Shown in pieces: positions 44,899-53,101 of a stretch of DNA of 64,000 bases. Each line of letters starts with the position of its first letter. Positions within the stretch are counted from its first letter, which is position 1. The notes under the pieces were generated by a model. The model was not told the origin of the DNA. It saw nothing but the letters and a program-made list of their open reading frames with translations, and did no database searches. Source of the stretch: Allohoeflea poritis (GTDB taxonomy: Bacteria > Pseudomonadota > Alphaproteobacteria > Rhizobiales > Rhizobiaceae); the NCBI RefSeq assembly GCF_027889715.1, contig NZ_JAPJZH010000001.1, positions 248,001 to 312,000 of the forward strand, in the 5' to 3' direction. The translations under genes were made by a program, and so were the position numbers.

Positions 44899-45843
44899 TC
44901 ACCGGCCAACCCGGTTGGCCGGCACCCGCGCGATATCGTGAAGCCGCGTCGCGCCCTTGACCCGCGGCACATTGCCGCCCATCAGCAAGCGCAGGAGGTT
45001 CGGCGAGAACGGCCCGTTTTGCGGATCGAGCGCCGAAAGATCGCCCGACAGAAGACGGTGCACGGTGGGATCCAGTTGTAGACGCGGCGGTTCAGAAACT
45101 GGTTCCTGGCCTCGCAACGTTGTGGATTTGGGTCGTGTTTCCGGCTGCGCTTCCCTGGAATCCCCTCCCTCGCCTCTCCGTTTCCAGAGCTTGCTCTCAT
45201 AGTTGGCCGGAGCCAGAACCGGGTGCGCGCGCCAGCCGGTCGTGCGACGGATGTTCTCTTCCTTTGTGTAGACACCCTCAACCCACGGTTCGTTGTAGTG
45301 CTTGGCCCGCTGGAAGATATGCCGGAGGTCTTTCGGGTCTTTGATCCTGCGCCGCCTCAGGCGCAGGTCACGGCGGATTTCATTGACCTTTTCGACCACG
45401 GGCACTTCACGCTCATTGCCCCTTGTGAGCATTTCTCCAACGGAAGCGGCTGGATAGAGAGCGTGCGCCATCTCGTGGGCAATCGTCTCTTCGAGGGTCA
45501 TCGGGCGCACATGATTCACCAGAGAATCTTCATCGGTCAACGGCGAATCCTCACCGGCAAGTTCTCTGATTTGTCCCATGAGGTGGCGGTTGATTTCCAT
45601 CCTCCACGTCCGGTTATTGTCATCCCCAACCACACGTGACGTGGCAACGAACGGTGTCGGTTTGTCACCGCCAGGCCAGCGTGGGTATGTTGGGCCTTCA
45701 ACCCAAACCAGTTCAATCTTCTTGAAGCGCCTTTTCTGCCATTGAGGATCGCTGAGGATCTTTCTGAAACTCGGCGACTTGTCATAAAGGTAGAAAAAAC
45801 TGCGCAGCAAATCCTTGCTGCCGGTGATTTCCGCATCAGCCAT
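44899..45843 (-). CDS. Tagged HExxH metallopeptidase effector 2
   Basis: A 314-residue paralogue of the protein at 42526. N-terminal AEITGSKDLLRSFFYLYDKS, zinc site MTLEETIAHEMAHALYPAAS, and an almost identical second half (HYNEPWVEGVYTKEENIRRT to the end). The first half has diverged much more than the linker and tag, as expected if the linker-tag block is exchanged between cassettes. The tag reads HRLLSGDLSALDPQNGPF, LLRLLMGGNVPRVKG. Confidence 0.72.
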   Translation of the reverse strand: MADAEITGSKDLLRSFFYLYDKSPSFRKILSDPQWQKRRFKKIELVWVEGPTYPRWPGGDKPTPFVATSRVVGDDNNRTWRMEINRHLMGQIRELAGEDSPLTDEDSLVNHVRPMTLEETIAHEMAHALYPAASVGEMLTRGNEREVPVVEKVNEIRRDLRLRRRRIKDPKDLRHIFQRAKHYNEPWVEGVYTKEENIRRTTGWRAHPVLAPANYESKLWKRRGEGGDSREAQPETRPKSTTLRGQEPVSEPPRLQLDPTVHRLLSGDLSALDPQNGPFSPNLLRLLMGGNVPRVKGATRLHDIARVPANRVGR

Positions 45844-45916
45844 ACCTGTCTATCCTGTTGTTGTTTGACCTGTGTTGCGTGCCTATGAGCCGATTTGCCG
45901 CATGTGGCGGCCCCGG

Positions 45917-46420
45917 TCAGTATTTTGGACAGCCGAGATACTGGAGCACGCCTTCATCTGACACAATGATCGTAATCGAACATGCACTGTCTCTAAACCC
46001 GTCCTCATAATGAAAAGAGATCGGATGCGCAGGGGCGCAGTGCTCGCAGAGTTTCACCTGCGTTTCCCAATACGACGAAAAGGCAGGTAAAACTGCGGCT
46101 CCGAAAAAATTTTCGTCCCTGATTTCGTCGCGGTAGAAGGAGACAAGGCAATTCTCCGTGCTTATCGGCATGCAATAGCGGAGGATTGTATATATATGGT
46201 TGTGCGAACTATACTCCATGACAGACAGCTCTTCCTGCTTCGGCTGCGTCGTTGGAGTGCCTTTTTTCAATTTTTTGATCTGCTCGTACAGCGGTAGATA
46301 AACCGGCAGGAAGTTGTTGGCAGGTGTGGTCGTTAATGCCAGGGCACTCCCAGTCGACGCAAACATGAAGAGCGCGGCAAAGCAGCCAAGAACAACGCGC
46401 TTTGTGTTACTTGATCGCAT
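45917..46420 (-). CDS. Exported Cys-containing putative immunity protein (family B1)
   Basis: A 167-residue protein with a signal peptide ending near ALA-L, then YRDEIRDENFFGA, LCEHC and C-terminal YLGCPKY. Paralogue of 43505-44014. GGAGGCATAT precedes the ATG. Together with 46482-47000 it forms the immunity-like pair of the second metallopeptidase cassette. Confidence 0.65.
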   Translation of the reverse strand: MRSSNTKRVVLGCFAALFMFASTGSALALTTTPANNFLPVYLPLYEQIKKLKKGTPTTQPKQEELSVMEYSSHNHIYTILRYCMPISTENCLVSFYRDEIRDENFFGAAVLPAFSSYWETQVKLCEHCAPAHPISFHYEDGFRDSACSITIIVSDEGVLQYLGCPKY

Positions 46421-46481
46421 ATATGCCTCCTGCAATTTCCAAGTTGGTCATCCTGTTGGGCTATTGAAACAGAATGGTTGC

Positions 46482-47000
46482 TCAATTGGAGCAACCGGCG
46501 CCGAAGTTTAATGTCGCTCTGTCGTCCGTAAGGTAAGCTATTGTTGGACACGCGTAAGGAGACAACGGGCGATTTGGACTGAAGAACCATACCTGGTAGG
46601 ACTCGCCGCAGTCTTTGCAAAAGAAGAAGGAATCGTATTGGGCGGCGGTTATGCCCGGCAGCCTCGTCGCCAGGAACAGGTTCTCATCGGCAAGATCGTC
46701 ACGGTAGAACGACGTAAAACATTCAGTCGTATACTCATGGGGACAGAAGCGCAGCACGCGGTAGATGCGATTTTCGGACTTGAAGTCCTGGATTGCAATT
46801 TCGTCCTGCTTCAGTTCGGACACGAAGACGGATCGCTCCAGGCGCTTGATCTTTTCGAAGTCCTCGGCACTGACCGCTTGAAAGCCGTTTTTCGGCTCGA
46901 TCCAGAAGACAACCTGCGCGCCTGCAGCGGACGCCGACAAATATACACCGAGCGCCACGATTGCTGCGCATAACACATCGGCAAACCGATTGACCCGCAT
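46482..47000 (-). CDS. Exported Cys-containing putative immunity protein (family B2)
   Basis: A 172-residue protein, near-identical in leader and first 35 residues to 44071-44589 and then diverging (AVSAEDFEKIKRLERSVFVS, CFTSFYRDDLADEN, FFCKDCG). Signal peptide ends near GAQ. GGAGAAGTGCG lies before the ATG. First gene after LexA box site 5. Confidence 0.65.
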   Translation of the reverse strand: MRVNRFADVLCAAIVALGVYLSASAAGAQVVFWIEPKNGFQAVSAEDFEKIKRLERSVFVSELKQDEIAIQDFKSENRIYRVLRFCPHEYTTECFTSFYRDDLADENLFLATRLPGITAAQYDSFFFCKDCGESYQVWFFSPNRPLSPYACPTIAYLTDDRATLNFGAGCSN

Positions 47001-47056
47001 CGCACTTCTCCCATGTTCGAACGGATGCATATAGGCTCGCGCCATTGCTACCCAAA

Positions 47057-47081
47057 ATTGTGTTCTTATTTTGTTCTTATC
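47057..47081 (-). promoter_or_regulatory. LexA operator, site 5
   Basis: GTTC-TTATTTT-GTTC at 47062-47076 with a CACAAT -10 on the minus strand. Practically the same 60 bp as site 4, consistent with duplication of a whole cassette. Confidence 0.75.
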
Positions 47082-47163
47082 AGAATATCGCTGGTCATGG
47101 AAGTACCACAGTCGATCGTGGCGAGCATTTGCGTGGGCGTGGTGATGCGATTTTCAAGCGGTC

Positions 47164-47205
47164 GAATGCGTTTATAAGGAATTCGCCCACAGACCGCGAT
47201 CCCAA
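47164..47205. repeat. Conserved intergenic repeat, copy 6, partial
   Basis: GAATGCGTTTATAAGGAATT, CGCCCACAGACCGCGATCCC: the core without the flanking palindrome. It ends where the 47-50 kb insert with different content starts. Confidence 0.65.
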
Positions 47206-47242
47206 TTGCTGACTGCAAGAGGGCGGCACAGTGCCGTCTCGC

Positions 47243-47597
47243 CTACCCTTTTGAATTCATTCCCATTTGTTGGCAAATGGAGATCTTCTCAAATTCGAAT
47301 CCCGGCGAACCCCGCCCGAGCGGCGAACGGGGCTTGTATTGTAATCGAGCGTTGAGCTTCGCGGCGATCTCCGCGACACGCTGACCCTGATAGGTATAGG
47401 AAAGCGGCACGATGATCATGCCGGGGCGCAGCAGCGCAGCCTGTGCTGTGGCGATGGCGAGGAGTTCCTCCGTGCTGGGTCGCCGTCGACGACATGGCCG
47501 GGGCGACCTTGTTGACAAGCGCGCCCTTCATCCAGAGACCGCCCGTCCGGTCGACGAAGCTCTTCATCTGCCTCATCATCATCTTGGACTGCCGCAA
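47243..47597 (-). pseudogene. Frameshifted gene remnant, unknown
   Basis: Two overlapping frames together look like one protein: [20 protein letters not shown] then, after a shift near 47480, [20 protein letters not shown] and [18 protein letters not shown]. No tag is present. It lies between the array and the plus-strand patatin gene and could be the last part of an old effector or a passenger. No family recognised. Confidence 0.4.
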
Positions 47598-47795
47598 CTG
47601 CCCCTGTATCTGCCGGCCACGATGCGGAACTGAAACGACCCGGCCCGGGCAGTCAATTTATTGACATCGGTGACCGGGCCGCGAAGGAACTTCGGGTCTT
47701 GTACCGCTCATCCGAATCTTGGCGTATCATGGGTTGCAGGTTTTGACCCTGCTGATTCTCGCCATCTCCGGGAATCGCGGCCGGTACAAGAACGG

Positions 47796-48962
47796 GTGGT
47801 TACATTGCGACGGCTGATCCGCTTTATCACAACCATATTTGGGCTCCTGGCCCTGGCCGCCATCCTGTTTGTCGTCGTCGCTTACGTCTACAGCCGGCAT
47901 CTGGCCGAATATGAATACGAGCTTGCTGCATGGCCGGCGGAATCGACCTTCCACGATCCGCTCAAGGTCGAGACCGCGGTGCCGCATCGCGCCCGCATCC
48001 TGGCCATTGAGGGGGGCGGCCTCGATGGGCTGGCCGATCTCGAAGTTCTCAAGGCCATCGAGCAGCGCTCCGGCAAGCGCATTTACGAGCTGTTCGATTT
48101 TGTTGCCGGCGCGTCCACGGGCGCGATCATTTCCACTTTGCTGCTCAACCCGGATGCCGAAACCGGTCAGCCGATGACCGCCGATGAGGCAATCGAAGCC
48201 TATGAGAAATTCGCCGGGCAAGTGTTTACCGGTCCGCGGCACCACACGATATTGACCGGCTTCGGCATGTTTGGTCCGATGCTGACCAACAAGGGCCGCA
48301 TCGAAACGGCGCAGGAGGTCTTCGGCACGGCACGCTTCAGGGACTTTCTTCGCCCGGCCATGTTTCCGGCCTACTCGCAACGAACCAGCGGCCTGAAGGT
48401 TTTTCGCAATTGGAACCGCGAAGAAGCAAACCTTTACCTCTGGCCGCTGATCACGGCCGTCACCAGCGTTCCCACCATTTTTCCGGCGGTCATCCTGTCC
48501 GGCGACAAGCATGGCGATTATTTCTACGGCGATCCCGGCCTGATCCTCAACGCGCCGGGCGATGTCGCCTATATCCATGCGCGAAAGCACCTCCCCGAAG
48601 CGACGGAGTTCGTTGTCGTTGCGCTCGGCACGACGCGAGACTTCTCCATCACCGAGGACATCGGCATCAAGGGCGGAATGCTGCAATGGTTCACGCCCGC
48701 CTTTCGGCTGGTTTACCGCGGCGAGACCACGGTCAGCCGCGGAGCGCTGGAACAACACGAAACCTTTGACTCCGATATCGACATCAATCTGACGGTCCTG
48801 TCGCCGGCAATTCCGCCGGACAACAGCGCATTCGATCCCTCGCCGGAAAACATCGCGAATATCCGCAAGGCCGGCCGCGATTTCGTTCGCGATAACACCG
48901 ATGGCATCGACAAACTCATCGGCGAATTGTCCGGATCGAGCTCCAAGGGCGGCCGGCTTTAG
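47796..48962 (+). CDS. Membrane-anchored patatin-like phospholipase
   Basis: About 388 residues, plus strand. One N-terminal membrane helix (TTIFGLLALAAILFVVVAYV) is followed by a patatin domain: oxyanion loop AIEGGGLDGLAD, nucleophile GASTGAI (GxSxG), and the acidic partner in YGDPGLILNAPG. A Ser-Asp dyad lipid acyl hydrolase is predicted. GTG start chosen; further upstream codons look non-coding. It interrupts the leftward phage array together with the RiPP genes. Confidence 0.78.
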   Translation: MVTLRRLIRFITTIFGLLALAAILFVVVAYVYSRHLAEYEYELAAWPAESTFHDPLKVETAVPHRARILAIEGGGLDGLADLEVLKAIEQRSGKRIYELFDFVAGASTGAIISTLLLNPDAETGQPMTADEAIEAYEKFAGQVFTGPRHHTILTGFGMFGPMLTNKGRIETAQEVFGTARFRDFLRPAMFPAYSQRTSGLKVFRNWNREEANLYLWPLITAVTSVPTIFPAVILSGDKHGDYFYGDPGLILNAPGDVAYIHARKHLPEATEFVVVALGTTRDFSITEDIGIKGGMLQWFTPAFRLVYRGETTVSRGALEQHETFDSDIDINLTVLSPAIPPDNSAFDPSPENIANIRKAGRDFVRDNTDGIDKLIGELSGSSSKGGRL

Positions 48963-49138
48963 TCGGCATTCGCTGACGGTTCCTAAACCGGATCACGTAC
49001 CGTTGCGCGCTGTTGCATATTTACCAAGATATCAAATATTCGGACTTGCCACTCAATTCATCACCTGTGCAAAAATTGACACATGTGGCGATTAATCGTA
49101 GTTGAATTTTGAGATAAGAACGATTCTGGGGGCAAGTT

Positions 49139-49258
49139 GTGAAAAAAGAGTACCAAACACCTAAGGTTGCGAAGAAAGGCAGCCTGGCGAATCTTACGGC
49201 GAGACCGCCTGTCTTCTCCGGTGTCAAGGTGCCCGACATCTTTGACGAAGAGCCGTGA
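49139..49258 (+). CDS. Lasso-type RiPP precursor peptide 1
   Basis: A 39-residue peptide from a GTG: KKEYQTPKVAKKGSLANLTA as leader and RPPVFSGVKVPDIFDEEP as candidate core. The Y-x2-P-x-V-x3-G-x-L pattern is the leader motif of lasso-peptide precursors. In the core a Gly (SGVKV) is followed by Asp at positions 6 and 9, so a macrolactam ring is formally possible. Gene 4 has the same core type. Confidence 0.7.
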   Translation: MKKEYQTPKVAKKGSLANLTARPPVFSGVKVPDIFDEEP

Positions 49259-49358
49259 TCCTGGTTGAGCGGACCATGATCGCTTCAACAGTCCCTCAGT
49301 AATAGTGCTGAACAACGCCCAGGTTGAATGCCCGGTGCGCGTACGCAGGGAGTGTGAA

Positions 49359-49487
49359 ATGAAGAAGACCTACGAAACACCGATCGTTTCCAAACGCGGC
49401 AGGCTGGCCGATCGGACAGCTGAGCTCGATCCGAAGATATCGGGGATCACTGTCCGCATACCCGACTTGGGTGACGAGCCGTCCTGA
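49359..49487 (+). CDS. Lasso-type RiPP precursor peptide 2
   Basis: A 42-residue peptide, ATG with GCAGGGAGTGTGAA before it: KKTYETPIVSKRGRLADRTA then ELDPKISGITVRIPDLGDEPS. The leader fits the lasso pattern. The core differs from peptide 1, with DPKISGIT shared with peptide 3; Gly with Asp eight residues later would fit a small ring. Confidence 0.72.
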   Translation: MKKTYETPIVSKRGRLADRTAELDPKISGITVRIPDLGDEPS

Positions 49488-49531
49488 TAGATGCAAGTCC
49501 AACACACTATAAAGACTAACCGGAGTGAAGC

Positions 49532-49648
49532 ATGAAGAAGCCCTACGAGGCACCGGTCGTATCCAGACGCGGCAAGCTGGCCGAAGCAACAGCAAAAATC
49601 GATCCGAAAATATCGGGAATAACAATCAGAATTCCTGAAATCGAGTAG
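49532..49648 (+). CDS. Lasso-type RiPP precursor peptide 3
   Basis: A 38-residue peptide, ATG with CGGAGTGAAGC before it: KKPYEAPVVSRRGKLAEATA then KIDPKISGITIRIPEIE. Core type shared with peptide 2. Conservative substitutions and a shorter tail suggest duplication and divergence. Confidence 0.72.
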   Translation: MKKPYEAPVVSRRGKLAEATAKIDPKISGITIRIPEIE

Positions 49649-49712
49649 CCCGGCTCAACGGCCGATCAGGACCGGTCGTTTGCGATTTGTACAACGGTTT
49701 GGGGGCATCACC

Positions 49713-49835
49713 GTGAAGAAAGACTACGAAACACCGAAAGTCATCAAACGCGGAGGCCTTGCGCGGCTGGCCGGGCAGAAGGTCGAGCCAACGTTCTCCG
49801 GCGTAAAAGTTCCGGATATTTTCGACGACGTGTAA
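49713..49835 (+). CDS. Lasso-type RiPP precursor peptide 4
   Basis: A 40-residue peptide from a GTG with GGGGGCATCACC before it: KKDYETPKVIKRGGLARLAG then QKVEPTFSGVKVPDIFDDV. Core type shared with peptide 1 (FSGVKVPDIFD). Types alternate 1-2-2-1 along the array. Confidence 0.72.
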   Translation: MKKDYETPKVIKRGGLARLAGQKVEPTFSGVKVPDIFDDV

Positions 49836-49921
49836 GTTCCGGCGGCGCAGCCTGAATTCTTTTCACAGTTGCGCGGGCGGTTCCGATCAGGGCCGGATAA
49901 CTTAGCCAAGCATCCGCGAAG

Positions 49922-49962
49922 GGGCCAATTCTCCCGTACTCCGGGAAGGGTGGCCCTTTTTT
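49922..49962 (+). terminator. Rho-independent terminator after the RiPP genes
   Basis: GGGCCA ... TGGCCC stem with an inner TCCCG/CGGGA stem, followed by TTTTTT. Good intrinsic terminator for the plus-strand patatin-RiPP block. Confidence 0.8.
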
Positions 49963-50120
49963 GCGGCCTATTTTTGTGCTCCTGCCCTGCCGCCCGGATT
50001 GTCCATCTCCGGTAAGTTCAGCCATTTCCTGAGCACCGCACTTCAGCGTCGCGGCACACTGGCACATGCCAGGTACCTGATGAACCACTGTCGAGCTGAA
50101 TGTCTTGATTGGCGGCTGCC

Positions 50121-50420
50121 CTATGAGGGCGTTTCCAGCCAAACCATCCAAATGATGGTTGTGGCAACGGAAATGAAGGACAGCCACATGAGCGGGTGAT
50201 AGTGTCGTATTGCCACGATTGAAAGGACCACCATCAGGCCTACCGGCGGAAAGAAAAGGGCTGGCCCTAAAATCAAGGCGAGCGGTGTCCAACCCTCCGA
50301 GAGCAACACAAGAGAAGCAGGCGGCGAGATCCATGTCAGAAACGCGAGGGCGATGAACACCGCCTTGTGCTTGCCGAGGATCGAATTGGCCCGGTTGAAC
50401 CGGTTTGAGACCGGGGTCAT
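50121..50420 (-). CDS. Small membrane protein, putative immunity or accessory (pair member 2)
   Basis: A 99-residue protein with three hydrophobic segments (VFIALAFLTWISPPASLVLL, LILGPALFFPPVGLMVVLSI, LSFISVATTIIWMVWLE). Its ATG overlaps the stop of the neighbouring gene. Related in layout to 50417-50707. No effector gene follows on the minus strand; the plus-strand insert begins instead. Confidence 0.6.
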   Translation of the reverse strand: MTPVSNRFNRANSILGKHKAVFIALAFLTWISPPASLVLLSEGWTPLALILGPALFFPPVGLMVVLSIVAIRHYHPLMWLSFISVATTIIWMVWLETPS

Positions 50421-50707
50421 GGTGCAATCACCGAAAAATAAAATGTCAGGGGCGAATAGGTCACAAAAGGCGTGAATGCCAGCCACATCCTGCGGTCGTA
50501 TCTGAAAACCGAGATTATACAGAGTATGAGCAGCGGGATCGTCATCGGAAAGACGTACATTACCCCCATAACAAAGATATCCATGGTTCTTGTCACCAAC
50601 GCACTGAAGACCAACGGAAAAAACCAGCCCGCCGTAGCCATGACCGTGTAGATGTTCTTTTCCCTTGGCCGCGCCGGTGTGGGCGCGCCCTCAATCTTGT
50701 CTGTCAT
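50417..50707 (-). CDS. Small membrane protein, putative immunity or accessory (pair member 1)
   Basis: A 96-residue protein with two to three hydrophobic segments (IYTVMATAGWFFPLVFSALV, IFVMGVMYVFPMTIPLLILC). First gene after LexA box site 6. Polytopic immunity proteins usually guard the inner membrane against pore-forming toxins, but the matching effector is missing here, so the role stays open. Confidence 0.6.
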   Translation of the reverse strand: MTDKIEGAPTPARPREKNIYTVMATAGWFFPLVFSALVTRTMDIFVMGVMYVFPMTIPLLILCIISVFRYDRRMWLAFTPFVTYSPLTFYFSVIAP

Positions 50708-50755
50708 CAAACACTTCACCGCCGTTGAAGAAGTTTGACACGAATTCTACCCTGA

Positions 50756-50784
50756 ATTGTGTTCTTATTTTGTTCCAGTGTCAA
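50756..50784 (-). promoter_or_regulatory. Promoter with LexA operator, site 6
   Basis: TTGACA, 17 bp, CACAAT on the minus strand, with GTTC-TTATTTT-GTTC at 50761-50775 in the spacer. Upstream of the membrane-protein pair. Confidence 0.82.
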
Positions 50785-50808
50785 TGCGGCCGATCCATTC
50801 GGCGGCGG

Positions 50809-51156
50809 TTACAACGTCCGGCCCTCCTCCCGCGTGGCGAGCGTCTCAGTGACGGCCGCACGATAGAGCGCCGAAAGATCGCCTTCGGCGCCGAGGCCGA
50901 GCCGGATGATGCGGGCGAGCACCCGGCGCATGGCGTTCGCCTCCCGCAGCGCCTCGCCGGTCGCTTCCGCATCTTGCGAAAAAAAGTACCCAGTGAAGGC
51001 CGAGAGGTCCGCCAGCACGACGGACTGGTCCTGGGGCGTCGCGCCCTTGCCGAAGAACAGCCGGTGATAGGCGCCCTGCAATTCGCTCATTGCGGATGCG
51101 TCGCGGCGCCGGCCGCCCGACTTGCCGGTGGACAATGAATGCATGGCTTTCGTCAT
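50809..51156 (-). CDS. Bbp19-like phage protein
   Basis: A 115-residue protein with AYHRLFFGKGATPQDQSVVL and DLSAFTGYFF followed by a helical LREANAMRRVLARIIRLGLG. This resembles the small Bbp19-type proteins encoded just after the portal in BPP-1-like podoviruses. Start overlaps the portal stop (ATGA). In relatives the scaffold gene follows at once; here 14 kb of cassettes separate them. Confidence 0.75.
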   Translation of the reverse strand: MTKAMHSLSTGKSGGRRRDASAMSELQGAYHRLFFGKGATPQDQSVVLADLSAFTGYFFSQDAEATGEALREANAMRRVLARIIRLGLGAEGDLSALYRAAVTETLATREEGRTL

Positions 51157-52892
51157 TGCTGCAGCTCCGTTTCATCGACCTGTCCGCCAGTAGCGTCCTG
51201 GAGCATCGCCGCCAGGGCCTGCGGGTCGAGCGCTCCGTCCGGTCCGGTCGCGCCCAGCGCCCTGCCGCCCTCGGCCGCGGCCTTTGCCGCCTCGCCGCCG
51301 GCCCGAATAATGTCCATCGAACCCAGCAGTTGCTGAAGCTGTTCCGCCTTGGCGGAATCCTTCGCCACCTCGTCGGCCGGGCGGAAGATCGAGCGCGGTG
51401 CGCCATGAATGTCCTGTGCGATATCGAGCATTTCATCCATGTCGAAACGCTCCAGCACCTCGGGCTTGCCCATCTGCGCCATCAGGCCGGCAAGCTCCAG
51501 CACACGCTGCATGCCGACAATCTCGCCGGCGCGGCGCATCTTGTCGAGCGGGCCGGTGAAGGCAACGCCGACATCGCGTCCCTGCAGGCTTTCAGGCGCG
51601 GCAAGCGCGGCCCCGGGACGGAACACGCCCTTGCTTTCGAGGATCGCGAATTCCCGGTCGATCATCCGCGCCAGGCCTTCCTGCAGGGAAAGGCCGGAGG
51701 GGCCAAGAAGATCGCCCTTCTCCTGCGCGCGAATGGACGCTTCCGTTGCCGTCATTTGCGGGTTCTGGATGAGGATCTGCCATAGATTCACATAGAGGCT
51801 GTCGCGCAGCTGGTTCTGCTTGGCTTCGATCACGGCGCGGGCGAAATCCGGTCGCTGCTGGGTGATGATCGGCCGGATCAGAAGCTCGCCGGTCTCGCTC
51901 AACAGGCCGGGATTGGGCGCGCCGGGATTGAGATTCGGCGGGTTGGCCGCATCGTCGCGTTGCGCCGTCGGCGGATTCACCCATTGCTGGGTGGCGATAT
52001 ATTCCTGCTTCGACAGCATGTTGACCGACTTGATCTCGGCCAGCGCCAGCGAAACCGGCCCCTCGCAATAGGGCCCCTGGTGCTCGCGGTTCCAATGGAA
52101 GACGATATAGGGGAAGCTGCGATAGCCGCCCTGCCCGATCAGGTGCTTCTCGTCCTTCTCGAAATAGTAGGAAACGAAACGCATCGGGCGTTCGTTGCCC
52201 TCGGGATGCGGCATAACGGCATGGACCAGCGTGACCGGCTTTTCCTGCCGTTTGGGATCCTCGGCGGCCTTGCGGACCTTGTCGGAACATTTGTCGCCCC
52301 ACCGCTCGACGCATTGGCGGGCGGTGCGCGTGAAAACGCGGAAATTCGTGTCCACCACGCCTTCGAAATTCGTCGCCAGATGGTTTTCGAGCAGCGGCAC
52401 GTTGCGGTAGGAGACCGGCGAGGAAATACCGCGTCCCATTGCTTCCTCGAGATACATGACGCTGGTCCCGAAAGCCGCCCTGCCCTTCACCGCCGCCTTG
52501 CTGGCGAGTGTGAATCCGGAAACCGGGTTGTAGCGCATGCGAAAGGAGTAGCGGGTCAGGTCGTCGAACCAGCGCTTTTCCGCGTCATCCGGTTCGCCGG
52601 CGAACGGGTCGCTGCTTTTGAGCGTATGCCAGGTGGCGCTGGCCGGCATGACCAGCGATATTTCGCCCGCCGCCAGCCGGTCGATCGCCATCAGCGAGGT
52701 ATGGTCGTAGATGTTGGGCGCCTGCTGAGCGCCATAGGGCCGCGACGCGCCACCAACCGCCTCCAGCATTTCGTGATATGCCATGTGCGGCGCGACATAG
52801 CGGGCGATTTCGCGCCAGTGGCTCTCCCAGGGCCGGCGCGCGTCCTCTAGCTGCGCCAGGCGATCGAGCAGTTTGTCGATGACGCCGCTCAT
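51153..52892 (-). CDS. Portal protein, podovirus head-tail connector family
   Basis: A 579-residue protein of the T7 gp8-like connector family (PF12236). It starts GVIDKLLDRLAQLEDARRPW, with HMAYHEMLEAVGGASRP, FDDLTRYSFRMRYNPVSGF and a C-terminal helical Ala/Gln-rich part. The frame is open 69 codons further upstream, but that part overlaps the preceding gene. The chosen ATG overlaps that gene's stop. The dodecamer gates DNA, and possibly protein, passage from the head. Confidence 0.88.
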   Translation of the reverse strand: MSGVIDKLLDRLAQLEDARRPWESHWREIARYVAPHMAYHEMLEAVGGASRPYGAQQAPNIYDHTSLMAIDRLAAGEISLVMPASATWHTLKSSDPFAGEPDDAEKRWFDDLTRYSFRMRYNPVSGFTLASKAAVKGRAAFGTSVMYLEEAMGRGISSPVSYRNVPLLENHLATNFEGVVDTNFRVFTRTARQCVERWGDKCSDKVRKAAEDPKRQEKPVTLVHAVMPHPEGNERPMRFVSYYFEKDEKHLIGQGGYRSFPYIVFHWNREHQGPYCEGPVSLALAEIKSVNMLSKQEYIATQQWVNPPTAQRDDAANPPNLNPGAPNPGLLSETGELLIRPIITQQRPDFARAVIEAKQNQLRDSLYVNLWQILIQNPQMTATEASIRAQEKGDLLGPSGLSLQEGLARMIDREFAILESKGVFRPGAALAAPESLQGRDVGVAFTGPLDKMRRAGEIVGMQRVLELAGLMAQMGKPEVLERFDMDEMLDIAQDIHGAPRSIFRPADEVAKDSAKAEQLQQLLGSMDIIRAGGEAAKAAAEGGRALGATGPDGALDPQALAAMLQDATGGQVDETELQQ

Positions 52893-53101
52893 GTGTTCGA
52901 CTGCCCGAGCCGCGTCGCGCCGGAAACGACACTGCCGCCGAAGCCGCTGTCGCCGAGCGCAGAGGTGAAGATATTGGCACGTGCGCCCCGCGAACGCCGG
53001 CGCCGCAGCCGGGCCTCGACGCGCAGGTTTGCATCCTTGTCGCGGGCCACAGGCGGCGGCGCGACCGGCTCGGGGGTTTGAACCTTGGTGCTGAAGCACA
53101 T
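52889..53101 (-). CDS. Small pre-portal phage protein
   Basis: A 70-residue, Arg/Ala-rich protein: CFSTKVQTPEPVAPPPVARD, RANIFTSALGDSGFGGSVVS, ending RLGQSNT. Proteins with this TPEP..., TSxLG-type ending are common just before the portal in alphaproteobacterial podoviruses. AAAGGTGATCCC precedes the ATG. Confidence 0.65.
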   Translation of the reverse strand: MCFSTKVQTPEPVAPPPVARDKDANLRVEARLRRRRSRGARANIFTSALGDSGFGGSVVSGATRLGQSNT

